From Polytrichum commune (lineage: Eukaryota; Streptophyta; Polytrichopsida; Polytrichales; Polytrichaceae), in the NCBI GenBank assembly GCA_950295325.1, contig OX485803.1:8990001-9054000 (forward strand): a DNA stretch of 64,000 nucleotides, written 5' to 3'. The stretch's first letter is position 1. Each line of letters begins with the position of its first letter. The notes under the pieces are model-generated. The model was not told the DNA's origin and searched no databases. It saw only the letters and a list, made by a program, of their open reading frames with translations. Below are positions 23,421-34,788 of the stretch, one piece after another. Both the position numbers and the translations under genes were made by a program.

Positions 23421-25360
23421 AGATAGCCTACCTAATTAGCTCATAGACAAGTAGTTAGTTACATTATGCTAGTTAGTGTTATGGTGGCTTTCACAAGTAA
23501 ATGTATTTGAGATTGACTATAGAGAATAGTGTTTTTTTTAACACTTGCATCCTCTCTTTAAAAATAAACCACGTGCACAAATTAATGGAGAATGTGGAGC
23601 ACTCTCGCGATGGCAAGACAAAGGAAGCAAAGACCAAAGGTGCGAGGGAGAGATTGACATAAGTCACATAAGTATTTCTTAATACTTAAAGGCTTATGTA
23701 CGGTATGGAGACACCAAGTGAGACCTCTTATAGTAGCGATACGGAATACACAAGTGATAGTTCAAGTGGTAGTATAGAGTCAACGGCACGGACTCCATTT
23801 AGGAGAGGGATATCCTTAAGGGCTTGTGTAGCTAAAGCGGCCGGATGGACGTTAGAAGCAAACAAAGACAAAATAGCACCCGAGCATAAGGAGGTTAAAA
23901 TAACATAGTTAACTTGTGTATTCTCCACATACGTATTGAAATTGTACATTGAGTTGTTAAAAGTGAAATTCCAGTTAAATCCAAGACCACTTGAAGGGTG
24001 AACCTTGCACTATGGACTCATCCAAGTCCAAATCCAATACCGCGGAGGAATGTGAGCCCAAACCCACTACTCGGACTACGGACGCTTAAGGGTGGGGGGT
24101 TTGGCCTCACACTTTGTCACTAATGTTGCCCATTGGGAAGCCCTCCTCTCCCTTTTGAGCCATACATGAATTCCACAACTTGAGCAATTTGATTTCTTGT
24201 CATTATCCACCTATACTAGCACCAATTTATGCGATTTCTCCATTTGCATTTGGGGAGTGTTGTTATCACAATGCTTTTTTATTTCTTCCAGCAAAGTATG
24301 ACCCTCATATCGCCCAACGGACGTAATAAAGAAGAGCGTTCTTTGTAAGAGTGTACCATTTCCCATGAGCCTTCTCATATTTTAGGGACTTCTTATGAAG
24401 GTTGTCAGGAAGCAAACCTTCATAGTGGGATACTACGTACATAGATCCACCATGCTTCTAACATAAACAAAAAAATTCTCATACTCGTCTCCAAGCACTT
24501 GTATGTCAAGCTCCAACACATGCCTAACCTCCTCCATTTCCATTTTTCTATACAACAAAATTTGCACATGGTCCTTATTCACTTTCGATGGCTCAAGAAT
24601 TGAGTTACAATCAACACAAGCCGTTTTGGCAACCATGTATACATGTTGCTCATAAGATATGTCAACATTGTCCACATAGATGACTCAGTCCTCGTCATCA
24701 TCGTTGTCCTTAGAGGTATCCAATGTGAATTGACCAAATTTCTTATATTGTTGAATTTTTAATTTTTTTTCTAGGACTATATGGGCTCTTTTGGAGGTCG
24801 TTGCAAGGCAATCAGGACCACACCAAGAATTGTTGTAAGCAAAGGAGTAGCTTCATGATTGGCCAATTTCCAAATGAGCCAAATGTGTAGGGAAGCCATC
24901 AAAGTTTAGCTAGAGTTAGGACCCTATGCATAAGGATGTGCAAATGGACATGATGAGTTCTTTGGCCGTCACATTATGTCACAAATGATGTGTCAAGATC
25001 ACGTTTCATAACATCTGGGCATGACACCTAGAAGATATTATTGTGGTAATAATTTTATCTACCACATGATGTTCTTTTTACAGCTTTACCACAAAGTCGA
25101 ATGCTATGATCACTGCTACTATGACAATTTGAGCAGCCAACTACATGTGAACATGCGACTCTATAATCTTTTGCACATGAATAGTCATCCCTCTAGTCAA
25201 TTGCTTATTTGAGCAATTGTTTCCTTGGTTGATGTAGTAAGTTTTTGGATTATCTCAAAACAACAAAACCCAAGGAACAAGGTCTCCATGAAGACTAAGC
25301 TAGTGTCTATAAGGGTTAATGTCACATTGGATTAAGGTTCACAATAACATTATAGGGAAT
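23421..25360. other. gene-free stretch
   Basis: Several short open frames, including an Ile/Val/Glu-rich 80-aa frame on the minus strand (24433-24675), have no recognisable domain. No gene is claimed. Confidence 0.4.
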
Positions 25361-27260
25361 TCTCCACTCTTTTACTCTTTTACTCTCTTCAATCTTAATA
25401 TATCTCATTCTTTCTCTTTCTCATTAGTTCATACGTGATGGTTTTGTAGTGGGTGTTGTCTGTCCTGTCTTTAGGGAATTTTCTATCACTCTAAATCTTG
25501 ACCTATGTCTGTCGTGAAGCTCCAAGGCTTTGGCTATAGTCTTTTCGAATCTTTGGCCATATTCTTCCAATGGATTTTCATCCGATTGGGGTTAGTTTCT
25601 TCCTCTTTAACTAAATCACCTTTTGTAGCCATAAAACATAATCAAAATTACAATACTCAAAGAATTTGCTCCTTCATTTTATTTCTTTCTTAATTATAAT
25701 TGAGGTTCACTTATCTCGTATTCTGCATTGCCACACAACACACAGAGTCTCGCCTTGATTCCTGCCACATTCTTACACAATTATACAGATCTATAGGTTA
25801 TAGTCATTAGATCTTGATATCATAGACCTTTACGGCTAGCCTAATTCCTCTCAACATCAAATCCTAGTATCCTCATTACTAATTATCGTAAAGCACGCTC
25901 ATGGTTTCTTAATTTGCTTATCGACTCAACACCATCACGGCTCTCCGACTTTAATCATGTCTCGGTAATCCCCCTAACCTCTTATCTCTCCAGATCATGA
26001 TCGTTCTGAATTGCCTTGTCCTCTCATCAGGATCCAACATCTCTCTTTCCCTCTCTTTTTCATCTTCCTTTCTCACAGGCTATAGTCAGTTATAAGACCT
26101 CTCAGTGCCCAAGCCTATCGGCTCTCGGTCCTCCCTCTTGTGTATCTCCCAGTAACTTGGCTGACTCTGTAATTCCCTTGTCTCTACTACGGCTCTCCTG
26201 TCTCTGTAATCTCGGCCTTAATCTGATCTCCTTGGCTATGGCCTACTGTTCTGATGACTCTTACTCAAGTTCTTACAGATGTTCTCACTTCGTTGTATCC
26301 CTACTACAGACTATGGCCATTCTCACTTATCTTTACTTCGACGATAGCTCATCTCTCTTTCACTCGGAGTTTATCTCCTGATATTGCTCTTCCTTTTGAC
26401 TCTATCTTTCTCAACCTCTTATTTCCTCTCTGGTTTCTTTCCTCTCTGATTTCCAATACAAGATGACGTCTCAACTTCAACTCAACTTGTTCCTTCCATA
26501 AAGTAGACTATAGCCTCTCTTTTCTTTTTCAATTGCCTCATGTTTTGATCACAACTACTCTGATGCTCCAGACAGCTTCTTTAATATCAGATTTATTCCA
26601 CTTCAACAATTCCTCACATCAGACTTATTCACTTCACTCGCGTTATATTGCTTTCATTCACTGTACGCTCATGCGATCCTATCATGCACTGACTCACGAT
26701 TATTGCCATACACAGACTATTGCCATCCATATGGTAATCCGATAATACTCTTTACTTAACCACTTCGATCACAGTTTGTATGGCCGCATCCCCCTATCTC
26801 AGGTGGTGATTGCGACAATCCTAATTCTAAATTCTAAAATGCCTTTGGCTCTAGCTCTATGCCTATAGCCTGATTCTCTACGGCTATGGCTTTTAGCAAA
26901 ATATAATGAGAAGTGTTTTCTTCCATACCATAGCCTGCTTATCAAGACCGGAGCCCTCTCGGCGGTTGTAACTTCTACAACTAATTTCTCTGGCTATAGT
27001 CCTCAATGTTCATCCTAAACTAACTTTCATCCGCTATTTTAGTTACTTTACATTTAAAAAAGTCTTTTTCGCTTTCCCTACCAGGCTATGGCCTAAAAAT
27101 CGGCATTACAGTTGACTTCTATAGTAGTGGGTCTACTGCATGTAAGTACTCAGTACTCTACTTGATTGCACATAAGAAGTCGGCTCTCTAGTCGATTACT
27201 CCCATAAGTAGTCAATTCAGAAGTCACTTATTCACTTAGCAATCCGTTAAGGAGACCACT
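25360..27260. repeat. pyrimidine-rich block with a recurring ggctatagtc/ggctatggcc motif
   Basis: About 1.9 kb of strongly C+T-biased plus strand. A short motif of the form GRCTATRGYC recurs near 25532, 25796 (ggttatagtc), 26079, 26234, 26309, 26507, 26716 (gactattgcc), 26861, 26882, 26929, 26992 and 27084. Strand bias explains the Ser/Leu/Phe-rich open frames on the plus strand; none looks like a protein. I see no terminal repeats. Confidence 0.6.
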
Positions 27261-29440
27261 GCTTACTTTGTGTGTGGATCGGCATATGATTTAGGAGGTA
27301 TGAAATGGAATAAGGGACAAGAGCCAACAAATGTTTGTATTCAAAAAAGAAAAATATCATAACAAAAGGATTGAAAAATATAAAGATTGTTTTACAAACA
27401 AATTCACATGTGTTAGTGATACGTACCTATAAAAGCTATGGAAACCCCCTCTAGGAAGCCAAAAATAACTACATATTCTTGACATTATTCTTGATCTCAC
27501 ACCTCTATGGGCTCATCCCACCTCACATGATTCATCTACGTTTGGCATCTTGCATAAGCCAATTCAATGTGGTTTTGCATGTCGACTTTGCACAAAATTT
27601 CTAGGGTCATGGTGCAAAATTTATAACCCTCCCCAGTATAGAGCATTGAGTCATGACATTTGGTGGCAAAGTTGTCATACAAGTTTGCTTACCGTAAAAT
27701 TCTTAGCCTTCTTGGTGTCATATTTAGGTTGTTTTTTTATGTCTCCTACTTTGGATTCTATACAACTCATGTGTCACCCATCACTTCTCCTTCTTCAATT
27801 TTTTCTTGGCCACTATGGTTCCACATTGTCACTCATGTGTGACTGGCACCCTCAATCACATACTCCAATTTTTAGGCTTCCGTTTGAGTCCCAATGTAGC
27901 ATAATATTGTTTATGGAAAGATTGTTGTATTGCACACTTCCATTATGCAATCCGATATGAGCCATACCAAACGCACGACAATTTTACCTTTTCCTTCAGG
28001 ATTCTTTCAACATGGTCCCATCGTTGCCATTCGGTTGGACCCATCAACATGATGTTGTCATTTGGTTGATGCGCTCTATCTCATATATACATTTGTCATA
28101 GTATTCCCCCATTCCACCATAATGTGTAGCATGTATTGGTCTCACTCTTAAGCAACCAAAAATTGATGAAGATATGATGTGAGTTCTTTGAAAAAAATGC
28201 CTTGACATTGGCTTGAAACCAAGTTGTCCCTAGATTGGTGGTCTTTGGAGTTTTTTGGGCCCATGTAATATTTGAAAACAAACATTCGTCACCATCAATT
28301 ATCACCTATAAAATCTTCTTGTATCCCACCCCCACCCCCACCCCCCTAATTTTTCTTGCAATCCAAGATAACCACCTGAGCCATTTTGGGAATCCACAAT
28401 AATTGGCATGGGCATGACGTCCTTAACCACTTGTCCAACTTATGTTCCTTCCAAGAAATTGTTTTGTTGGCCGTCTTGGAAAACACTTTGACATGGGGTT
28501 CCCACCTCATCCACTTCAAGGGGCAAGAAAAGATTATCAAACTATTGCTTGAGGTTGAAAACTCCATTTTGGGCCTTACATTTCACTTAAAAGTCAAAAT
28601 ATGCAAGATGTTGATCCTCAATAAATTTGGGATCATCCATTGCGTATCAAATGGCTGCCATAATCAACTTTTTCATGTGGTCGGCCACTTGATCAACACA
28701 CATCAATCATATAGCCAAAACAAGTCAAGTTGGGCTTAAGAGGTCAATCATGGTACTACGCAATACTAGGTGTGAGCTCAAAAGCTCACAAAAATTCCTG
28801 GCAAGCCTAAGGACATGGCCATTGACCTTAAATTTAAAAGAATAATAATTAATTAATTAATTTAAAAAAACTCAATCTAATGCACAAAAAGCTAAAGCTT
28901 AGCCAATAAATTTCGGTCCAAACAAATTAAATAGCCCCCAATTTGATGGCCAATTGGCCAAAAAGGTTAGATTTGAGCTCAAAAGCTCAACCATGGTACT
29001 GCACACTACTAGGTGTGAGCATAAGAGCTGAGTATAACACTTTAATTCATTATGCTTTTATATAACTAATGGGTTGCACTAAAAATATACTATACATATT
29101 TATAGCTGAGACTGAGATATAATTAATGTGAATGTACTAAAAGTAAATTGAAGCCCATATAGTTTTGACTCCGTATTATATTGAGGAAATCTTTATAAGA
29201 TGAAAGATAAATGATAAGTTTGAGAGAATGATGCAAAGATGCTTCCTGAAGAATTGATAAGAAAAAGGAAGGTTACTAGAGGCACTATTACACATGTGGA
29301 GAGAAAATCTTCACTACATGGTAAGAGAGTGGTCAATATGGTGATTAATAAATTGAATACCACCTATGTTTCATCGGAAGGAAATTCCGGTCACAGAGAA
29401 CAAAAATTAAGATAACAGAAAAGAGAGAGACTTTTTTTTT
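27261..29440. other. gene-free stretch with a C-rich quadruplex-prone run
   Basis: No supportable gene. At about 28325-28347 the plus strand has three CCCACC-type runs followed by C6; the minus strand thus has four G-tracts. Two short direct repeats ('ctaggtgtgagc') occur near 28766 and 29020. Confidence 0.45.
28325..28347 (-). other. potential G-quadruplex
   Basis: On the minus strand the run reads GGGGGGTGGGGGTGGGGGTG followed by GG: G-tracts separated by single T, which satisfies the usual intramolecular quadruplex pattern with one-base loops. Confidence 0.6.
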
Positions 29441-29449
29441 GGGAAAGAG

Positions 29450-29640
29450 TGTGGAGTGGCTACTTGGCTATGAAGAAGAAAAATTACTTGCTACTTGGCT
29501 GCTTGGCTACGAAGAGGGAAAAATACTTGCTACTTGGTTACTTAGCTACTTGGCTACGAAGAAGAAAAAGTTACTTGCTACTTAGTTACTTAACTAGTTG
29601 GCTAAAAAGAGGAGCGAATTACTTGTTACTTGATAATTGT
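29450..29640 (+). repeat. degenerate tandem repeat rich in tacttgctacttgg
   Basis: Imperfect repeats of 'ttacttgctacttggctac' alternate with purine-rich 'gaagaagaaaaa'. They generate an open frame with repeated Tyr-Leu-Leu-Leu motifs (29449-29757), which I regard as a by-product. Confidence 0.6.
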
Positions 29641-29654
29641 TACTTGGTACATGA

Positions 29655-29910
29655 ATACTTAGAGATACTTAGTCTACTAGAGCTACATAATCTACATCAA
29701 CAAGAAATACTTAGCCTAATAATATTACTTCAGCCTATAACGACAAAAGATACTTAGTTTACTATAGTTACTTGGCACTACAACAACAAGAGATACTTAG
29801 CATACTAGAGCTACTTGGTTTACAATAACAAGAGATACTTAGCCTACTAGAGCTACTATGTTTACAACATAAGAGATACTTAGTTTACTAGAGCTACTTG
29901 GGACTTCAAC
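29655..29910 (+). repeat. minisatellite, about 45-50 bp unit, five to six copies
   Basis: The unit contains AGATACTTAG, then 'tactagagctactt', then 'ggtttacaacaacaag'. Copies differ by point changes and short gaps. It continues the repeat landscape of the preceding block. Confidence 0.75.
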
Positions 29911-30479
29911 GACAAACAAGGCTCCTTAAAGTTACTTGATTACTTGGTTTCTATCACAAGGAGATTGAAGTAATAATTAAGCTAAAAGACAACTATGATA
30001 TATGAAGAGGAGCGACACACTCGAAGAAGTAATTGTGACCTTAATTAATGTTAAGTAGTAACACTTGAGCTAAAAGACAACTACGACACATGAAAACTTC
30101 CGCAACGCGGAAGGGAGTTCGATAGAACCAAGATAAAATGTTAAGAGTGATATTGAATAGGTAAGAACCACTTGAAGAGATATCATTGCAAGGAACATGC
30201 AAGTACTATGGAATATTTGATCATTAGAATTACTAGGTAGAGGAGTTTCTGATAGATTTCTAGATCACGAACAAGAAGAAGCCATCAACGGAAAGTAGAG
30301 GGTGAATGATAGTGATCAAGAAGAAGAATAGGTAGTTTGAATCATCTTAATCCAAACGATTCTCCAAGTCAATACATTATGGTCAACCTAGAAACAAGTT
30401 GTTGTAGTTGAGCTCTACAACCACTAACACATTCCCCTTTTTAAAGATTAATTTGAAGTTTCATTTGTTCAATATAGAG

Positions 30480-31770
30480 AGAAAATGCTCCAAAAATGCA
30501 CAAATCATTGTACCAAAAAAAACACCCCACAAAGGTATGCCCAAGTGGCACCTTTTTTTGGGAGTTGAACTTGCGTTTTTCCTGAGCCAAAAAACCCCTA
30601 GAATGAATGAATGAATGAATGAATGCAACATAGGAAAAATGCTCAAGAAGGGCAACCACCAGTGGTATCCCCTTTTAATGCATTATTCATGAGCTAGATT
30701 CATGCATTCATGAGAATTTTTCTCAAGAATGCACAACTACATCACCAATAAAATGCTTGACAATGGGGTGCCCTTGCAGCACCCATCTTTCAAACATTTT
30801 CTTTACCCAGACAAGATTCATTCATGATCAAAGTTTCTTCATGATTTACAATTCCAATTCCAATAAATTATACAAATAGGGGTTGCTCCTTGCGGCATCC
30901 TTTTTTCATGCATTGTTTTAAAGCTAGACTTATCTTATCTCGACCGTTTCTCCTGCACATTGCACAACTCCAATAAAATGCCCCCAAAAAAAGGTGTTGC
31001 CAACAACACCTTTTTTTCATGTATTTTCTAAGCAAGGTGCACACATTCTTCATAAACTCTTCTAAAACTTGTGCAACTGCAACTTCAACAAAAAATACCC
31101 AAAAATGGGTTGTTGCTAGCATCACCCCTTTTCCACGCATTTGTTTTAAGCTAGACCACGGGTAGATCACTCTAAGGCATTTTTGTGCACCACGTGCGGC
31201 TGGGGGTTTTTTGTTTTGGGGCTATTTACCTTCAAGGGCTGAATTAAAGCCTCCCTATAATTACTTAAATTTCAAAAGTGGCCCATTTGTTTGCACCCTT
31301 CCATTACTTATATTGTCCAAGTCACTGCAATTTTTTGTACTCTATATTCCTTTTAAGTAATTTTGGACAGACGGAAATCCCAATTATCATCCATCCCCGT
31401 GAGTCCTAAACCCATTTACATACCATACTAAACATACCTTCTAGGATCCTTATCTTCAGCCCCTATATTAATTTTACAAATAAATAATGGCCCACATTTT
31501 ATGTCCATCTAACTTACTTATAATGGGATTGTCTACATTTAATGGCCCCTTCATTATTTGGAATTCCTTTACAATTTTTATTTCAAATGATTTTAATCCT
31601 CTCTATATTATGCCGCACGTCGTTTTTAAAATGCACTAAGTGATCTACCCGTGAGCTAGACTCATGGTTTCAAGAGCATTTGTTCTCGAGAATGCACACT
31701 ATGCAACTCCAACAAAATGCTCAAAAAAAGGTGCCGGCGGTAACACCTACTTTTGAGGCATTATTTAAAC
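30480..31770 (+). repeat. tandem array of an approximately 130-bp unit, interrupted by a MITE
   Basis: Diverged direct copies share phrases such as 'caactccaataaaatgc', 'aaaggtgttgcc', 'ttttcatgcatt' and 'aagctagact'. At least five copies are recognisable. One copy is split by the hAT-like element at 31157-31653 and continues normally after it. A (GAAT)n run lies at about 30601-30625. Confidence 0.75.
31157..31653. mobile_element. 497-bp hAT-like MITE with 8-bp target duplication
   Basis: The 8-bp direct repeat AGCTAGAC lies at 31149-31156 and 31654-31661. Between them the termini are inverted: CACGGGTAGATCACT at the left and its complement AGTGATCTACCCGTG at the right, with weaker pairing inward to 'cgtgcggc'. 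An 8-bp duplication and CA-starting ends fit hAT. No coding capacity. It interrupts one unit of a tandem array. Confidence 0.8.
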
Positions 31771-32561
31771 CCCTAAAGGACCAAGAGGTTATATTTGCCT
31801 TTTAGGAATTTTTTGAGAAGGTCCACAAACTTTGTGTATTATGTAGTTTCTAAATTGCAAAAATTGAGAGGTCGATGGCCTTGGATTTAGCATGCTTGTC
31901 ATAAATAGGTGCATGTTTGAGTTACTTTGCTATTTGTTTCCAATTTAAAACATGGTGACAACTCCATTTTCTGACACTCTTTTGGACAATTTGGAAGCAT
32001 TTTGGCATCGATGCAAGTAAATGTGGATAGGTCCAATTATGATTGAATTGGAACAAGCAATTGAGAAAATGTGTTATTACGTTCTAAATATATGCATCTT
32101 CTTATCTACCATTTGGATTCAAGTACTTGCAAGATGTGATTTTTATGAGATAAATTGTCCAAAACAACCCCCATATTTGACATGTGCCAAAAGCAAGCCT
32201 AGTGAACCATAGTAAATAAACTTGACAAGTGAAAGATGTTATTTATACATGGGCTAAATTTACATGTGGAGGCTTTTAAGGCAAGATGTTACCTTAGAAA
32301 AAATAACATGACCATCAAGCCTAGCAACACTAGCTGAAAAGAGTACCCCTTGGACTTTTTCACCATTGGATTCCATGGCCTAATCTCGATGGTCAAATTG
32401 AATGATATAAGAATAAAATATGATTGCCTTCATTACCAATATGTTCAATCCATGAGGATGACTTAAGAAAAATCCTAAACTAATACCCACTCTAATGTCC
32501 CCGATTAAAACATGGAAATTGTTACAAACTCTACTTCATTCTACACATGCTCCTTTAGAGG

Positions 32562-33373
32562 TTAATCCCTAAGTGGCCAAGCCTTTCGGAATGCACTTTT
32601 CCTAAGAAATATGTGCATGGCTTTAATACAATCCCCAATGGAGGAATTTGTCTTTTATCCAAAATCTAACCGTATAGATGTTTAAAGAACTTGTTTATTA
32701 GTATGCATACCAATTTTGAGACCGAGATTGCATAAGAGTTGTGAGATTCAAACAAGAGAAATGTATACATTCTTTTTTTTGTATGCCGCCCCTCCCCACA
32801 ATGTTGGTATGATTTGCTCATAAGTGTTTTTAGGAGTTTGAGGTGACACGAACAACTCCAACATGTGAAAGAATACGAAAATGTGATTCCAAAGACCCTA
32901 TGTATGCATATAGAGCTATCCCAATCATTTCGCAATCCTCCTTGCAATTCTTGAAATGCATTTTCTTTATTTTAACACTTGACGATTTGATATTGCAAAT
33001 TACTTCACATTGGTAATTTTGAATACTAATATTCGACGGTCAAAAATGCATAATTTTTTTACTCTTTCCACTATGACACTTTTCGAAAGAAATGAATAAT
33101 GAGAACTCTTTGGATGTCAAAAATAAGTACAATAGTCCAATAGTAAAGCACTTTCTCCACCCATTCCCTACATCACGGACATATAGGCCTTTGCGACCCT
33201 CTCTAAAATCGAATATTTACTTTTTTTGGTAAAAAATGCCTCAATCCAAAAGTTGCCCTTCCATACTGTCCGCCAAAAAAATTTACGCGGTCAAAGGAAT
33301 TTACCTGCCCACACACAAACGAGCCGAAAATTTTGGTCAACCATATATGGTTGCTTGGGCACTTAGGGGTTAA
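32562..33373 (+). mobile_element. TTAA-flanked non-autonomous element (piggyBac-like), copy 2
   Basis: Bounded by TTAA (32562-32565 and 33370-33373). The left end is TCCCTAAGTGGCCAAGC, carrying two changes from copy 1; the right end is GCTTGGGCACTTAGGGG. The interior is nearly identical to 1544-2368 over about 800 bp in the same orientation, lacking about 24 bp. High identity means recent mobilisation or duplication, but the flanks differ, which favours transposition. Confidence 0.8.
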
Positions 33374-34499
33374 GCTAGACAATATGCATTCCAAGAGACT
33401 TTTGAGCATAAATGCTCAAGAGTTGATACTATGAAGTCTAAAAACCTCCAACACCTTCACCCAAACGTTCCCATTGACACATTAATCGCCTATGTATTTT
33501 TGTGAAAGAACCTACTTTGGAGTAATTGCTAATGTACTAGAAAGTTTAACAAATGACAAAGGAATTTCCCATAGCCATACCTTTCACCAACATATTGGAG
33601 GCCTTTAAGGCTTCTCGTCATCTATTGACCAAGTGCATTTCTTTCCCTTTCCAACACTCTCATTTGGATATTTTTCCATACTTGAATCCATTGTAGATGG
33701 AGATGTCAAAATTTTGTCTTCATGATCTACTTTGTCAATTCCAAAAACGTTACTTCAAAAAGGGATGTCACCGCCACCACACCCTTTTCTAGCACTCTTG
33801 CGTAGCTTGCTTTTTGTAATTCTAAGCATTTATGCTCAAAACTTAGCAATGTGAGCTCCTAAACATTGCTTGAAAAGGGGTCGTCACTGGAGAGTTCCTT
33901 GTGACAATTGGAAAGTTCAAATACCTCATCCAGACTCCACCTTAAGTTTTCCTTATTGTCCACATGGAAACAAACTGATCTCTACATGTTCTCTTCTATC
34001 ATCTTGGGTTTCTTGCAAGTGTCATAATGGTTGTTCATCCCCTTGAGGAATTCATTGCCCAACATGGGAATCCCAATTATGAAAATGATATAATATTTTT
34101 ACTTAATGTTTAATTATTAAAAAAAAATCTAATATGGGATGATATAAGAAAGAGTGTGGTCCACCTCGTTGCAAAACATAGAAGAGATGGGGGGAAATGA
34201 GAGGCGTGATTTTTTTTTCATTATTTAAAAAAAAACCAGGCTAATTAGTGGTAAAAGTTAGGTGTCATTAAAGGTATGGATGAGTGAAGATTTCCTCACA
34301 AAAACAAGGTCCAAAAAATTAGCTAACTTCTACTTTGACAACTTTTACTTAACCCTTCATTCTAATAAGCGATGCTTGCGTGAGATTGATTGGCTCTCAT
34401 ATAGGTTGGCTACCTCATGTGTTAGCCAATTCTCTTGACCAAACAGTGCATGTTTGATGAGGGGTTGATCACACCAACTAGTTCAAACACCATCCATCG
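33374..34499. other. gene-free stretch
   Basis: No gene recognised. Phrases such as 'cttttgagcataaatgctcaa' near 33401 form short palindromes. Confidence 0.4.
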
Positions 34500-34741
34500 G
34501 CATCTCCGGCTGTGATAGTGTGAGAAGTGGTGGGCCAACATCTACTTTTGAACATAATCCCCAACATAATTTCATGGTTGGAACCGGATGGAAAGTTTGG
34601 TGTGATCGGGGCATCATGGGGGAGACTCATGCCCCGATCACACCAAACTTTGCGTCCACTTGCACCCATGAACTTGTTGGGAACTACGTACATAATAAAA
34701 TGTTGGCCCACCACTTTTCACACTATTACAAGCGGAGATGC
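34500..34741. mobile_element. 242-bp foldback MITE
   Basis: The two halves are inverted copies: GCATCTCCGGCTGTGATAG...GTGGTGGGCCAACAT on the left and its complement on the right. Further pairing at the centre (AGTTTGGTGTGATCGGGGCA with its complement) leaves a very short loop. Transcripts would fold into a hairpin of more than 100 bp. Target duplication is not clear. Confidence 0.75.
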
Positions 34742-34788
34742 TGACGAACGTTGCCATAAGTGGCTAGCATGTCAATCCTCACTCTAGC

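Noticed and set aside
26016-26745. Series of Ser/Leu-rich plus-strand frames
   Set aside because: They are explained by the strong C+T bias of the block.
29449-29757. 102-aa frame with repeated Tyr-Leu-Leu-Leu
   Set aside because: Translation of degenerate DNA repeats, with no sign of selection on protein.
34520-34787. Two overlapping plus-strand frames and a minus-strand frame
   Set aside because: They fall in the foldback MITE, where palindromic DNA keeps several frames open.
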